Shown here: positions 35,938-44,528 of the stretch, in pieces | Numbering within the stretch: position 1 is the stretch's first letter | How the letters are laid out: the number at the start of each line of letters is the position of its first letter | Assembly: GCF_000263715.2 (NCBI RefSeq) | Contig: NZ_CM001514.1 | Location: 1,164,936 to 1,228,935, forward strand | DNA: 64,000 bases | Direction of reading: 5' to 3' | Source: Pseudomonas synxantha BG33R | Lineage (GTDB): Bacteria > Pseudomonadota > Gammaproteobacteria > Pseudomonadales > Pseudomonadaceae | Translations under genes and position numbers: made by a program | The notes under the pieces: generated by a model | The model's database searches: none | What the model saw: only the letters and a program-made list of their open reading frames with translations | What the model was told of the DNA's origin: nothing

Positions 35938-37221
35938 ATGGACCTCGAATACCTGTCGGGCTTTGGCAATGAATTCGCCAGCGAAGCCTTGCCTGGCGCG
36001 CTGCCGGTCGGCCAGAACTCACCGCAAAAAGCCCCCTACGGGCTCTACACCGAACTGTTTTCCGGCACTGCCTTCACCATGGCACGCAGTGAAGCGCGGC
36101 GCACGTGGCTGTATCGCATCCAGCCGTCGGCCAATCACCCGGCGTTCGTCAAGCTTGCGCGGCAAATGGCCGGTGGACCCTTGGGCGCAGTGACGCCCAA
36201 TCGTCTGCGCTGGAACCCGCTGGATATTCCGAGTGAGCCGACCGACTTTATCGATGGACTGGTCGGCATGGTTGCCAACTCGGGGTCGGAAAAACCTTCG
36301 GGCATCAGCATCTATACCTACCGCGCCAATCGTTCCATGGAGCGGGTGTTCTTCAATGCCGACGGTGAACTGCTGATCGTGCCGGAGCAGGGCCGCCTGC
36401 GCATCGCCACCGAACTGGGCGTGCTGGACGTCGAGCCGCTGGAAATTGTCGTGCTGCCCCGTGGCCTCAAATTCCGTATCGAATTGCTGGACGCGCAGGC
36501 TCGCGGCTACGTCGCTGAAAACCACGGCGCCCCGCTGCGCCTGCCCGACCTGGGTCCTATCGGCAGCAACGGTTTGGCCAACCCTCGCGACTTCCTGACG
36601 CCAGTGGCCCGCTACGAAGACCTCAAGCAACCGACCACGCTGGTACAGAAATTCCTCGGTGAACTGTGGGCCTGCGAGCTGGACCATTCACCGCTCAATG
36701 TGGTCGCCTGGCACGGCAACAACGTGCCGTACAAATACGACCTGCGTCGCTTCAACACTATCGGCACGGTGAGTTTCGATCATCCGGATCCGTCGATCTT
36801 CACCGTGCTGACCTCACCCACCAGCGTACATGGCCTGGCCAACCTCGACTTCGTGATCTTCCCGCCGCGCTGGATGGTGGCCGAGAATACCTTCCGTCCG
36901 CCATGGTTCCATCGCAACCTGATGAACGAATACATGGGCCTGATCCAGGGCGCCTACGATGCCAAGGCCGAAGGCTTCCTGCCCGGCGGCGCGTCGCTGC
37001 ACAGCTGCATGAGCGCCCATGGCCCGGATGGCGAGACCTGCACCAAGGCCATCAATGCGGACCTGGCGCCGCACAAGATCGATAACACCATGGCCTTCAT
37101 GTTCGAGACCAGCCAAGTGCTGCGCCCGACCCAGTTCGCCCTGGAGTGCCCGCAGCTGCAACCTGCTTACGACGCGTGCTGGGCCTCACTGCCCGCCACC
37201 TTCAACCCGAATCGGAGATAA
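35938..37221 (+). CDS. hmgA: Homogentisate 1,2-dioxygenase
   Basis: Iron-dependent ring-cleaving enzyme turning homogentisate into 4-maleylacetoacetate, the central step of phenylalanine and tyrosine breakdown. The 427-residue protein is near the usual length (about 430) and starts with the family sequence [19 protein letters not shown]. Iron-ligand region [19 protein letters not shown] and the C-terminal [16 protein letters not shown] are conserved. First gene of the operon, with GAGGAAG upstream of ATG. Loss of this enzyme typically gives brown pyomelanin; here it looks intact. Confidence 0.97.
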   Translation: MDLEYLSGFGNEFASEALPGALPVGQNSPQKAPYGLYTELFSGTAFTMARSEARRTWLYRIQPSANHPAFVKLARQMAGGPLGAVTPNRLRWNPLDIPSEPTDFIDGLVGMVANSGSEKPSGISIYTYRANRSMERVFFNADGELLIVPEQGRLRIATELGVLDVEPLEIVVLPRGLKFRIELLDAQARGYVAENHGAPLRLPDLGPIGSNGLANPRDFLTPVARYEDLKQPTTLVQKFLGELWACELDHSPLNVVAWHGNNVPYKYDLRRFNTIGTVSFDHPDPSIFTVLTSPTSVHGLANLDFVIFPPRWMVAENTFRPPWFHRNLMNEYMGLIQGAYDAKAEGFLPGGASLHSCMSAHGPDGETCTKAINADLAPHKIDNTMAFMFETSQVLRPTQFALECPQLQPAYDACWASLPATFNPNRR

Positions 37222-37224
37222 CCC

Positions 37225-38511
37225 ATGACGCAACCAACGCAGACCCGCAGCTGGGTGGCCTCGGCCAACGGTCACGCGGATTTCCCCCTGCAGAACCTGC
37301 CCCTGGGCGTGTTCAGTATCAACGGCTCGGCCCCGCGCTGTGGCGTGGCGATCGGCGATATGGTCCTCGACCTGCACGCCGCGCTGGATGAATTTGACGG
37401 TGATGCCCGGCGTGCCGTTGAGGCAACAGCGGGTGGCCAATTGAACGCTTTTTTTGAACTTGGCCGTGGGCCACGCGTGGCGTTACGCGAGCGCCTGCTG
37501 GAGCTGCTGGCCGAAGGCAGCCAGCTGCAACAGCGCGAAGCGCAGGTGCTGCACCGCGCCGCCGATTGCCAGATGCACTTGCCGGCGAAGATCAATGACT
37601 ACACCGACTTCTACGTCGGCATCGAGCACGCGCAGAACGTCGGCAAACTGTTTCGCCCGGATAACCCCCTGTTGCCCAACTACAAGTACGTGCCGATTGG
37701 TTACCACGGCCGTGCGTCGACCATTCGCCCGTCGGGCACGCAGGTCCGGCGCCCCAAAGGCCAGACACTGCCGGCCGGCCAGTCCGAACCGACGCTCGGC
37801 CCCTGCGCGCGCCTGGACTACGAACTGGAGCTGGGCATCTGGATCGGCCAGGGCAATGCCATGGGCGAAGCGATTGCCATCGGCGATGCGGCCGAGCACA
37901 TCGCCGGTTTCTGTCTGCTCAATGACTGGTCGGCGCGAGATATCCAGGCCTGGGAATACCAGCCGCTGGGCCCGTTCCTGTCGAAAAGCTTTATCACCAG
38001 TATTTCGCCATGGGTGGTGACCGCCGAAGCGCTGGAGCCCTTTCGCAAAGCGCAACCGGCGCGGCCCGAGGGCGACCCGCAACCGCTGCCGTATCTGCTG
38101 GATAAACGTGATCAGAACGCGGGCGCCTTTGATATCGAGCTGGAAGTGCTGCTCACCACAGCCTCAATGCGCGAGCAGAACCTGCCCGCCCATCGCCTGA
38201 CCTTGAGCAATACCGAGCATATGTACTGGACAGTGGCGCAAATGGTTGCGCACCACAGCGTCAACGGTTGCCAGTTGCAGGCCGGCGACCTGTTTGGTTC
38301 AGGCACCTTGTCCGGGCCGCAGCCGGGGCAGTTCGGCAGCCTGTTGGAAATTACCGAAGGCGGCAAGAAGCCGATTGAATTGGCCTCGGGCGAGGTACGT
38401 AAATTCCTTGAAGATGGTGACGAAATCATCCTGCGTGGCCGTTGCCGCCGCGAAGGTTTTGCCAGCATCGGCTTTGGTGAATGCCGCGGTACTGTGGTTG
38501 CGGCACGTTAA
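37225..38511 (+). CDS. fahA: Fumarylacetoacetase
   Basis: Hydrolyses fumarylacetoacetate to fumarate and acetoacetate, the last step of the homogentisate pathway. The 428-residue protein has an N-terminal SH3-like domain and the catalytic FAH domain with DYTDFYVGIEHAQNVGKLFR, the metal-binding acidic residues in LDYELELGIWIGQGN, and NDWSARDIQAWEYQPLGPF. It begins three bases after the hmgA stop. Called hmgB in P. putida. Confidence 0.96.
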   Translation: MTQPTQTRSWVASANGHADFPLQNLPLGVFSINGSAPRCGVAIGDMVLDLHAALDEFDGDARRAVEATAGGQLNAFFELGRGPRVALRERLLELLAEGSQLQQREAQVLHRAADCQMHLPAKINDYTDFYVGIEHAQNVGKLFRPDNPLLPNYKYVPIGYHGRASTIRPSGTQVRRPKGQTLPAGQSEPTLGPCARLDYELELGIWIGQGNAMGEAIAIGDAAEHIAGFCLLNDWSARDIQAWEYQPLGPFLSKSFITSISPWVVTAEALEPFRKAQPARPEGDPQPLPYLLDKRDQNAGAFDIELEVLLTTASMREQNLPAHRLTLSNTEHMYWTVAQMVAHHSVNGCQLQAGDLFGSGTLSGPQPGQFGSLLEITEGGKKPIELASGEVRKFLEDGDEIILRGRCRREGFASIGFGECRGTVVAAR

Positions 38512-38523
38512 GAGGGCAGGGTC

Positions 38524-39159
38524 ATGGAACTCTATACTTACTACCGTTCCACCGCGTCGTATCGGGTACGTATTGCCCTGGCGCTCAAGGGCCTGGATTT
38601 CACCGCGCTGCCAGTCAACCTGCTGGTCCCGGCAGGCGGCGCCAATCACCAGCCCGAGTACCTGGCGATCAACCCTCAAGGACGTGTGCCGGCGTTGCGT
38701 ACTGATCAAGGGCAGACGTTGATCCAGTCGCAGGCGATCATCGAATATCTGGAGGAGCGTTATCCACAGGTGCCACTGCTCTCAAGTGATCCGGCAGCCC
38801 GTGCCCATGAACGGGCGGTAGCGTCGATCATCGCCTGCGATATCCACCCGCTGCACAACTCCAGCACGCAGAACCTGTTGCGCAAGTGGGGGCACGATGA
38901 GGCGCAATTGCTGGAGTGGATCGGGCACTGGATCAGTCAGGGCCTGGGCGCGGTGGAGCAGTTGATTGGCGACACAGGGTTTTGCTTTGGCGAGCAGCCG
39001 GGCTTGGCCGATACGTTTCTGATCCCGCAGTTGTACGCGGCCGAGCGTTTCAAGGTGCCCTTGGCGGCGTACTCGCGCATAGGGCGAGTGGCGGCGTTGG
39101 CGGCCCAACATCCGGCCTTCGTGCAGGCCCACCCCGCCAATCAACCTGACACGCCATAG
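38524..39159 (+). CDS. maiA: Maleylacetoacetate isomerase (zeta-class GST)
   Basis: Glutathione-dependent isomerase converting 4-maleylacetoacetate to 4-fumarylacetoacetate. The 211-residue protein has the zeta-class thioredoxin-like N domain with the active-site stretch YYRSTASYRVRIALALKGL and the glutathione-binding NPQGRVPALRTD and QSQAIIEYLEE motifs, followed by the helical domain. Third gene of the operon (hmgC in P. putida), 12 bases after fahA. Confidence 0.95.
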   Translation: MELYTYYRSTASYRVRIALALKGLDFTALPVNLLVPAGGANHQPEYLAINPQGRVPALRTDQGQTLIQSQAIIEYLEERYPQVPLLSSDPAARAHERAVASIIACDIHPLHNSSTQNLLRKWGHDEAQLLEWIGHWISQGLGAVEQLIGDTGFCFGEQPGLADTFLIPQLYAAERFKVPLAAYSRIGRVAALAAQHPAFVQAHPANQPDTP

Positions 39160-39211
39160 CCCCTCCCACATTTGATCGTGCCAACCTAATAAAAAATAAA
39201 GGTACCTTGCG

Positions 39212-40573
39212 ATGCACAATCAGATTGCCAGCTTTCGCGCGGCACTCGACGCCCGTCCGGTGTCGCGCTACCAGTGGTTGATTCTCGTGTTGCTGGCGTT
39301 GCTGCTGGTCACCGATGGCTACGACGCCCAGGTGCTGGGCTATGTAGTGCCGGCACTGGCTCAGGATTGGGGCCTGGAAAAAGCCGCGTTCGGGCCGGTA
39401 TTCAGCGCCAACCTGCTTGGGTTGACCCTCGGCTCGCTGCTGGTGACACCGCTGGCGGATCGTTTCGGCGTGCGGCGCATCCTGTTGGCCTGTGTGCTGA
39501 TCTACGCCAGCCTGACCGTACTGATGGTGTTTGCCAATTCCCTCACCACACTGATGGCGGCGCGGTTTATCTGCGGCATCGGCATGGGAGGCGCAATGCC
39601 CAGTGCCATGGCATTGATGTCTGAATATTCGCCGCCGCGCATGCGCACCTTGATGGTGACCCTGGCGGCCTGCGGCTTTTCGTTCGGCGGCGCGGCAGGC
39701 GGCTTTGTGGCGGCCGGGTTTATCGATAGCTTTGGTTGGCAGGCGGTGTTCCTGGCTGGTGGGGTAACACCGTTGCTGCTGTTCCCGTTCCTGGTGTGGC
39801 TGTTGCCCGAATCCTTGCCACGCCTGTTGCGCGATGCGCCGCCGTATCTGCGTCTGCGCAAAGTCACGGCGCGGATGCTGCCCGACTGGCAACCGCCGCC
39901 CGCGACCGAAGCTGAAAACCTGCAGGAACAAGGCAGCAAACTGACGGTGGTGGAGCTGTTTCGCAACGGCTACGCGCGCCCGACGCTGCTGATCTGGGCG
40001 ACCTTTTTTGTCAGCCTGATTTTGCTGTATTTCATGATCAGTTGGTTGCCATCGCTGTTGCTCGAAAGCGGCCTGGCGCTGAACGAAGCCAACCTGGTCA
40101 CGTCCATGTTCCTGTTTGCCGGCACCTTGGGCGCCATCCTCATGGCCTGGTTTGCCGACCGCCTGAAAAGCAAGGTGCGACTGTTGTCCGGGGTGCTGGC
40201 GGCGGCTGCGTTGTGCACCATCCTGCTGGGCTTGAACCACGACAATCCACGTTACCTGGTGGCCTGCGTGTTCGCTGCCGGGTTCTGCATCATCGGCGGG
40301 CAACTGACCCTCAATGCCTTTGCGAGCAATTTCTACCCGGCGCAGGTGCGCGCCACCGGCACAGGCTGGGCGTTGGGGGTAGGGCGTTTTGGATCAATCC
40401 TGGGGCCGCTGTTCGGCAGTATGTTGCTGGCGATGCATATACCGGTGCAGCAGATTTTCTTCTTCTGTGCGATTCCGGCCGTGATTGCGGCGCTGTTGAT
40501 TATTCAGGTGCGGGCGCCGGGCTCCACTACGCTAAAAACGCCAGTGCCTGGCGATATTCTCAATCGCACCTAG
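39212..40573 (+). CDS. Aromatic acid:H+ symporter (MFS, AAHS/PcaK type)
   Basis: Inner-membrane transporter of the aromatic acid/H+ symporter family, 453 residues with twelve hydrophobic segments. Key features are DGYDAQVLGYVVPAL in helix 1 (the substrate-linked Asp motif of PcaK), LADRFGVRR in the loop after helix 2, and PESLPRLL after helix 6. It lies 52 bases after maiA, so it is probably part of the hmg operon and may import homogentisate or a related phenolic acid (inference from position). Its TAG stop codon lies within the CTAG that borders the palindromic element at 40570. Confidence 0.88.
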   Translation: MHNQIASFRAALDARPVSRYQWLILVLLALLLVTDGYDAQVLGYVVPALAQDWGLEKAAFGPVFSANLLGLTLGSLLVTPLADRFGVRRILLACVLIYASLTVLMVFANSLTTLMAARFICGIGMGGAMPSAMALMSEYSPPRMRTLMVTLAACGFSFGGAAGGFVAAGFIDSFGWQAVFLAGGVTPLLLFPFLVWLLPESLPRLLRDAPPYLRLRKVTARMLPDWQPPPATEAENLQEQGSKLTVVELFRNGYARPTLLIWATFFVSLILLYFMISWLPSLLLESGLALNEANLVTSMFLFAGTLGAILMAWFADRLKSKVRLLSGVLAAAALCTILLGLNHDNPRYLVACVFAAGFCIIGGQLTLNAFASNFYPAQVRATGTGWALGVGRFGSILGPLFGSMLLAMHIPVQQIFFFCAIPAVIAALLIIQVRAPGSTTLKTPVPGDILNRT

Positions 40574-40837
40574 GGGGGCGTTCTCAATTAGTTTCCCCGT
40601 CGCGCCGGGTCTGCTGTTGTGCAGGGCAAGGCGCGAGAAGCGTGGTTTGGTCATTCCAAATAAGCTTCGAGCAACGCAGCCCTGCACAACAGCAGGCCCT
40701 TCGGGTTGTGCCTTAAAGCGGGCCAGCCTGCGTTGCAGGCCTTGGAAAGGGAACAACCATTCCCTGCGGCCTGCGCCTTGCCTGGCCCGCTTTAAGGCGA
40801 CAACGCGGCGGGGAAACTAATTGAGAACGCCCCCTAG
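40570..40837. mobile_element. 260-bp nested-palindrome element flanked by CTAG (MITE-like)
   Basis: Near-perfect terminal inverted repeats of ~30 bases (left GGGGGCGTTCTCAATTAGTT, right arm AACTAATTGAGAACGCCCC) sit inside flanking CTAG at 40570-40573 and 40834-40837, which could be a four-base target duplication. Inside are two long hairpins: 40611-40627 pairs with 40679-40695, and 40710-40726 pairs with 40782-40798. There is no ORF of note. The element fills the whole gap between two convergent genes. It looks like a non-autonomous transposable element or a highly folded RNA; a transposase source such as an IS5-type enzyme, which favours CTAR-like targets, is a guess. Confidence 0.65.
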
Positions 40838-40838
40838 G

Positions 40839-41642
40839 TCAATGCACCACTGAATTGGGCGGCAGGTGCCCCAGCCGCTCGGTCAGGCGCAGGCGCTGGA
40901 TCGGGTCTTCGCTGAGCATCAACGCATGTTCCAGGTCAAAGCGCTCGGCACTCGGGCAATCCAGGCGCTGGTATAGGCTGGCGCGTGCAAGGTAGTCGGC
41001 GGCGCTGGCATTGCCCAGTTCCAGTACGCGCTCGGCGTCCACCAGGGCAGCCAGGGGATCGTCGTTGGCGAGGTGCAGTTGGCGCAGGTTACGTGACAGC
41101 CGCTGCAGGATCGCCCTAGGCTCGGCGGTGTGCAGGTGGTCGGCGTGCAAGTTGAGTTTTGGCCCGTATTGCCGGTGCAGCAGTTCGCGACAATCGTTGG
41201 GGTACAGGCGTCGACCGCCGCACGGGTCCAGCAGGTGGTCGGCACCGGGTACGCGTAGCAGGAAGTGGCCAGGGAAATTTACCCCGACCATGGGGATATC
41301 CAGGCGCCGTGCCATTTCCAGAGCGATCAGGCCCATGGCCAAGGGTTGCCCGCGTTTTCGCCGCAGCACTTTGTCGAGCAGCGCGGCGGCGGGGCGCAAC
41401 GGGGTCTGGTCATCCTGGGCAAACCCCAGGTCATTCAGACGCCGCAACAGCGGCTGGCCGAGTTCATCGGCCGGCAACAGGGGCATGCCCAGGCTGACCT
41501 GCTGTTGCAGCACACGCAGCTCTTGCAGGATCAGCAACGGCTGTACGCTGGCATCGTGTTCGGCAGCCATCCACAGCGCGGCTTCAAACAGCGCAGGGGG
41601 TGAACGGTCCAGGCAGGCGAAAAAGGCTGTGCGGGGATTCAT
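40839..41642 (-). CDS. SirB1-type transglutaminase-like/TPR protein
   Basis: 267-residue cytoplasmic protein of the SirB1 family. The N-terminal transglutaminase-like domain has DKVLRRKRGQPLAMGLIALEMARRL and the VNFPGHFLLRVPG segment with Asp-Pro (LLDPCGGR); the C-terminal third holds tetratricopeptide-like helices (DAERVLELGNASAADYLARA). Biochemical role is not established. Convergent with the symporter across the palindromic element, and divergent from the leucine dehydrogenase-like gene. Confidence 0.85.
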   Translation of the reverse strand: MNPRTAFFACLDRSPPALFEAALWMAAEHDASVQPLLILQELRVLQQQVSLGMPLLPADELGQPLLRRLNDLGFAQDDQTPLRPAAALLDKVLRRKRGQPLAMGLIALEMARRLDIPMVGVNFPGHFLLRVPGADHLLDPCGGRRLYPNDCRELLHRQYGPKLNLHADHLHTAEPRAILQRLSRNLRQLHLANDDPLAALVDAERVLELGNASAADYLARASLYQRLDCPSAERFDLEHALMLSEDPIQRLRLTERLGHLPPNSVVH

Positions 41643-41828
41643 CGCGTTCTCCGGCGGATGCCCCGTTTTAGCCTTGCCAGGAAATTTCGTCCAGTATCTT
41701 GAAAAATATCCTGCGTGCTTATGTCTTGGATCTTACGAAACAGCGCGGCTTATTCCAGTGAAATCCAGCAGTTTTCTGCCGCGAGCCTATACTTTGCCCA
41801 CAACCAAAAGTGATTCGGGAGCTCATTG

Positions 41829-42848
41829 ATGTTTGCGCTCATGCACAGCACCCGCCTTGAATCGCTGCACCTGAGCGTCGACCCGGTGACCGGGCTGAAA
41901 GCGATCATCGCCATCCATAACAGTCGCCTGGGGCCTGCCTTGGGCGGCTGTCGCTACCTGGCTTACCCCAACGATGACAGTGCCGTGGCCGATGCCGCGC
42001 GCCTGGCCCAAGGCATGAGTTACAAGGCTGCACTGGCCGGGCTGGCGGTGGGCGGCGGTACGGCGGTCATCATCCGCCCTGTGCACGTGGAGAGCCGCGC
42101 CGCGCTATTCGAGGCGTTTGGCCGCTGTATCGAAAAACTCGACGGCCGTTTCATTACCTCGATCGACAGCGGCACCTCGGTCGCCGACATGGATTGCATC
42201 GCCCAGCACACTCGCTTCGTCACCAGCACCACCGCCGCCGGCGACCCTGCGCCTCATGCCGCCATGGGTGTATTTACCGGCATCCGTACCACCGCCATGG
42301 CGCGCCTGGGCAGCGACAACCTTGAAGGCTTGCGCGTAGCGGTGCAGGGCCTGGGCAACGTCGGTTATGCCCTGGCCGAGCAACTGCACGCTGCGGGTGC
42401 AGAACTGTTGGTCAGCGACATCGACCACGGCAAGGTGCAACTGGCCATGGAACAACTGGGCGCCCACCCGATTGCCAACGATGCCTTGCTCAGCACCCCC
42501 TGCGACATCCTCGCGCCCTGCGGCGTCGGCGCTGTATTCAACCGCAACAGCGTCGGCCAGTTGCGGTGCGCCGCCGTGGCAGGTTCGGCCAGCGCACAAT
42601 TGACCAACCTGGACATCGCCGACCAGTTGGAAGGCCGCGGCATCCTCTATGCCCCGGACTACGTGATCAACTCCGGCGGCCTGATCTACGTCGCCCTCAA
42701 ACACGCCGGCACCGACCTGCCCGGGATTACCGCGCACCTGTCGAACATTGGCACGCGCCTGACCGAAATCTTCGCCCACGCCCAAGCCGAAAAGCGCTCC
42801 CCCGCACGGGTCGCCGATGAGCTGGCCGAACGTCTGCTGTACAAATAG
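41829..42848 (+). CDS. Leu/Glu/Phe/Val dehydrogenase family protein (leucine dehydrogenase-like)
   Basis: NAD-dependent oxidative deaminase of branched-chain or aromatic amino acids. The 339-residue protein begins with the substrate domain (LGPALGGCRYL, GMSYKAALAGLAVGGGTAVI with the catalytic Lys) and has the dinucleotide-binding motif GLGNVGYALAEQL, then NSGGLIYVA near the end. The ATG at 41829 has GGGAG seven bases upstream; the TTG one codon earlier is not needed. Substrate specificity within the family cannot be told from sequence. Confidence 0.88.
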   Translation: MFALMHSTRLESLHLSVDPVTGLKAIIAIHNSRLGPALGGCRYLAYPNDDSAVADAARLAQGMSYKAALAGLAVGGGTAVIIRPVHVESRAALFEAFGRCIEKLDGRFITSIDSGTSVADMDCIAQHTRFVTSTTAAGDPAPHAAMGVFTGIRTTAMARLGSDNLEGLRVAVQGLGNVGYALAEQLHAAGAELLVSDIDHGKVQLAMEQLGAHPIANDALLSTPCDILAPCGVGAVFNRNSVGQLRCAAVAGSASAQLTNLDIADQLEGRGILYAPDYVINSGGLIYVALKHAGTDLPGITAHLSNIGTRLTEIFAHAQAEKRSPARVADELAERLLYK

Positions 42849-42861
42849 GCCGGGCATTAAA

Positions 42862-42889
42862 AAGGCCCTGAATCCATGATTCAGGGCCT
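42862..42889. terminator. Bidirectional terminator between leucine dehydrogenase-like gene and yebG
   Basis: Twelve-base-pair hairpin AGGCCCTGAATC / GATTCAGGGCCT with loop CATG. A-rich sequence on the left and TTCAATT on the right suit termination of both convergent genes. Confidence 0.8.
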
Positions 42890-42903
42890 GTTCAATTCGG
42901 GCT

Positions 42904-43164
42904 TTACTCTGCCACCGCGTTCAGCAACTCGGACAACGCGTCCGGCTGGCTTTTGAATGCCTTGGCAAATACATCGCGGTTCTTCGCCATGTAGATCCCG
43001 GCTTCCTCCACCTGCTGCTCACTCAAAGATGGCACGGCTTTTTGCAACACCTCTGCCAGCAACTCAGCGAGTTCAAGCATCTTGTCATGACGGTCAGCTT
43101 CGGCTTTATCCATGAACAAACGCTCCAGATCTCGGCTGCTGCGGTATACCACTTCGACGGCCAT
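42904..43164 (-). CDS. yebG: SOS-regulated YebG family protein
   Basis: Small 86-residue protein of the YebG family (starts MAVEVVYRSSRDLERLFMDK), a DNA-damage-inducible protein of unknown biochemical role. The family in E. coli is under LexA, and a perfect LexA box lies upstream here (43208-43223), so SOS control is likely. Convergent with the leucine dehydrogenase-like gene. Confidence 0.9.
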   Translation of the reverse strand: MAVEVVYRSSRDLERLFMDKAEADRHDKMLELAELLAEVLQKAVPSLSEQQVEEAGIYMAKNRDVFAKAFKSQPDALSELLNAVAE

Positions 43165-43207
43165 TCACCACCTCACATGCCTTCACGATAGTTGTCTTTT
43201 GCGACTA

Positions 43208-43223
43208 CTGTATTTGCATACAG
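43208..43223 (-). promoter_or_regulatory. LexA box upstream of yebG
   Basis: CTGTATTTGCATACAG, an exact CTGT-N8-ACAG match to the LexA operator, 44 bases upstream of the yebG start codon. It predicts induction of yebG by DNA damage. Confidence 0.85.
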
Positions 43224-43301
43224 TGAAAAGGATAAGCCAAACGCCGGGGTTTGGATAGTAGGTTTTTAATGTAGCTGGGAAAGGGGGGCGCTGCGCACCC
43301 C

Positions 43302-43327
43302 AGCGGGAGCAAGCTCTCTCGCCACAA
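43302..43327. repeat. Single REP-type palindrome
   Basis: Degenerate REP (AGCGGGAGCAAGCTCTCTCG followed by CCACA) between yebG and psiE, related to the copy at 3011-3042 in the opposite orientation. The rest of the yebG-psiE gap shows no gene. Confidence 0.6.
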
Positions 43328-43458
43328 AGATTGATTAAGTGCCTAATATCAGCCCGCCATCATCTCAATACCCTGTCTATGGCCTTTTTTCTGCATACAG
43401 AACAACCGTCACGTCCAACCCGCATTATCCGGTCGAACCGACCTAAGGAAGCATCATC

Positions 43459-43947
43459 GTGAAAATCAACTGGGCCGAAAGGCTGCGCCAGCAAGTCCAC
43501 GGGCTGGCCGAATCCCTGGGCAATCTGTTTGTCGAGTCGTTTCACTACCTGGCGTTGTTTGCCATTGGTGCGGTGACCGCCTGGGCAGCGGTGATGGAGT
43601 TTTTGGGGATGCTGGAAAATGGGCACATCAAGATCGATGACATCTTGCTGCTGTTCATCTACCTGGAACTGGGCGCGATGGTCGGGATTTACTTCAAGAC
43701 CAACCACATGCCGGTACGCTTCCTGATCTATGTGGCAATCACCGCGCTTACGCGTTTGCTGATCTCCAACGTGTCGCACCACAACCCGCCGGATGTGGGC
43801 ATCATCTACCTGTGCGGCGGAATTCTGTTGTTGGCGTTTGCCATTCTGGTGGTGCGCTATGCGTCGTCGGCGTTCCCTTCGGTGAAGGTCGAAAGCCCGC
43901 GTCGCAAAGGCGAGGCGAGCCTGGAGACCGAGAAGGGCGAGCTTTAA
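43459..43947 (+). CDS. Phosphate-starvation-inducible PsiE family membrane protein
   Basis: 162-residue inner-membrane protein with four hydrophobic segments (residues ~28-48, 60-78, 90-108, 117-137) and a charged C-terminal tail. Sequence such as IKIDDILLLFIYLELGAMVGIYF matches the PsiE family (DUF/PF06146). Function unknown; in E. coli psiE is induced by phosphate limitation. No Pho box was seen upstream. Its stop overlaps the last codons of the convergent DUF3509 gene. Confidence 0.87.
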   Translation: MKINWAERLRQQVHGLAESLGNLFVESFHYLALFAIGAVTAWAAVMEFLGMLENGHIKIDDILLLFIYLELGAMVGIYFKTNHMPVRFLIYVAITALTRLLISNVSHHNPPDVGIIYLCGGILLLAFAILVVRYASSAFPSVKVESPRRKGEASLETEKGEL

Positions 43948-44261
43948 AGCCCCACGCTGAAGGGCAGGGTGCGGGCAGGCGGGCGCTGCAGGAGTTTGTG
44001 GCTGTCGCCGTCCGTCATCAGTTCGAGGATTTCCACGGCGCTATGACCCTGTTCGATGGCGATACCGAACTGGATGCTTTGCACCAGGCGTTTGAGGCGC
44101 TGCGGGTCGTTGCGCTGTTCGGCGCTGATCATGCGCTTGGCCACCACGCCGGTGTCGTCCGAGAGGGTGAGCATGATGCTGCCGTCCAGCCGCTGGATGC
44201 TCAGATTGACGCGGTATTGGGGGGTGAAGGTGTCGGTGATGATCTGAAAAGGATTGTCCAT
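43944..44261 (-). CDS. DUF3509 domain protein
   Basis: 105-residue protein of DUF3509, a small family found mainly in pseudomonads. It starts MDNPFQIITDTFTPQYRVNL and contains SIQRLDGSIMLTLSD and KRLVQSIQFGIAIEQG. No signal peptide, membrane segment or catalytic motif is seen. Its 3' end overlaps psiE by four bases on the opposite strand. Confidence 0.8.
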   Translation of the reverse strand: MDNPFQIITDTFTPQYRVNLSIQRLDGSIMLTLSDDTGVVAKRMISAEQRNDPQRLKRLVQSIQFGIAIEQGHSAVEILELMTDGDSHKLLQRPPARTLPFSVGL

Positions 44262-44400
44262 GGTGCGTTACCGCCTGATAAGAACATGCAGTCATTGACG
44301 GCCGGTGTCAGGATTAGTTCGCATTGCCTGACCATCGGCCAAATTCCGTTTTCCTCAAAAGTTCTACAGCAAGGGCCGTGCCGTACAGGCGTTGGAAGCT

Positions 44401-44495
44401 CAATGTGGGAGGGGGCTTGCCCCCGATAGCGGTGTATCAGCCAATAAATACTCGGCTGAAAGACTGCTATCGGGGGCAAGCCCCCTCCCACATTG
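44401..44495. repeat. REPIN (two inverted REP sequences)
   Basis: Inverted copies of CAATGTGGGAGGGGGCTTGC (with extension CCCCGATAGC) separated by ~35 bases. Same class as the REPIN at 51523 but distinct from that at 33421. Lies between DUF3509 and the serine transporter, explaining most of the 267-base gap. Confidence 0.88.
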
Positions 44496-44528
44496 GGTCT
44501 GTGTTGTTACTCAGGCAGGTGAGCTATT

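Noticed and set aside
39050..40303. Minus-strand open frame of 417 codons opposite the aromatic acid symporter
   Set aside because: Gln/His-rich shadow of a membrane-protein gene with no recognisable motif.
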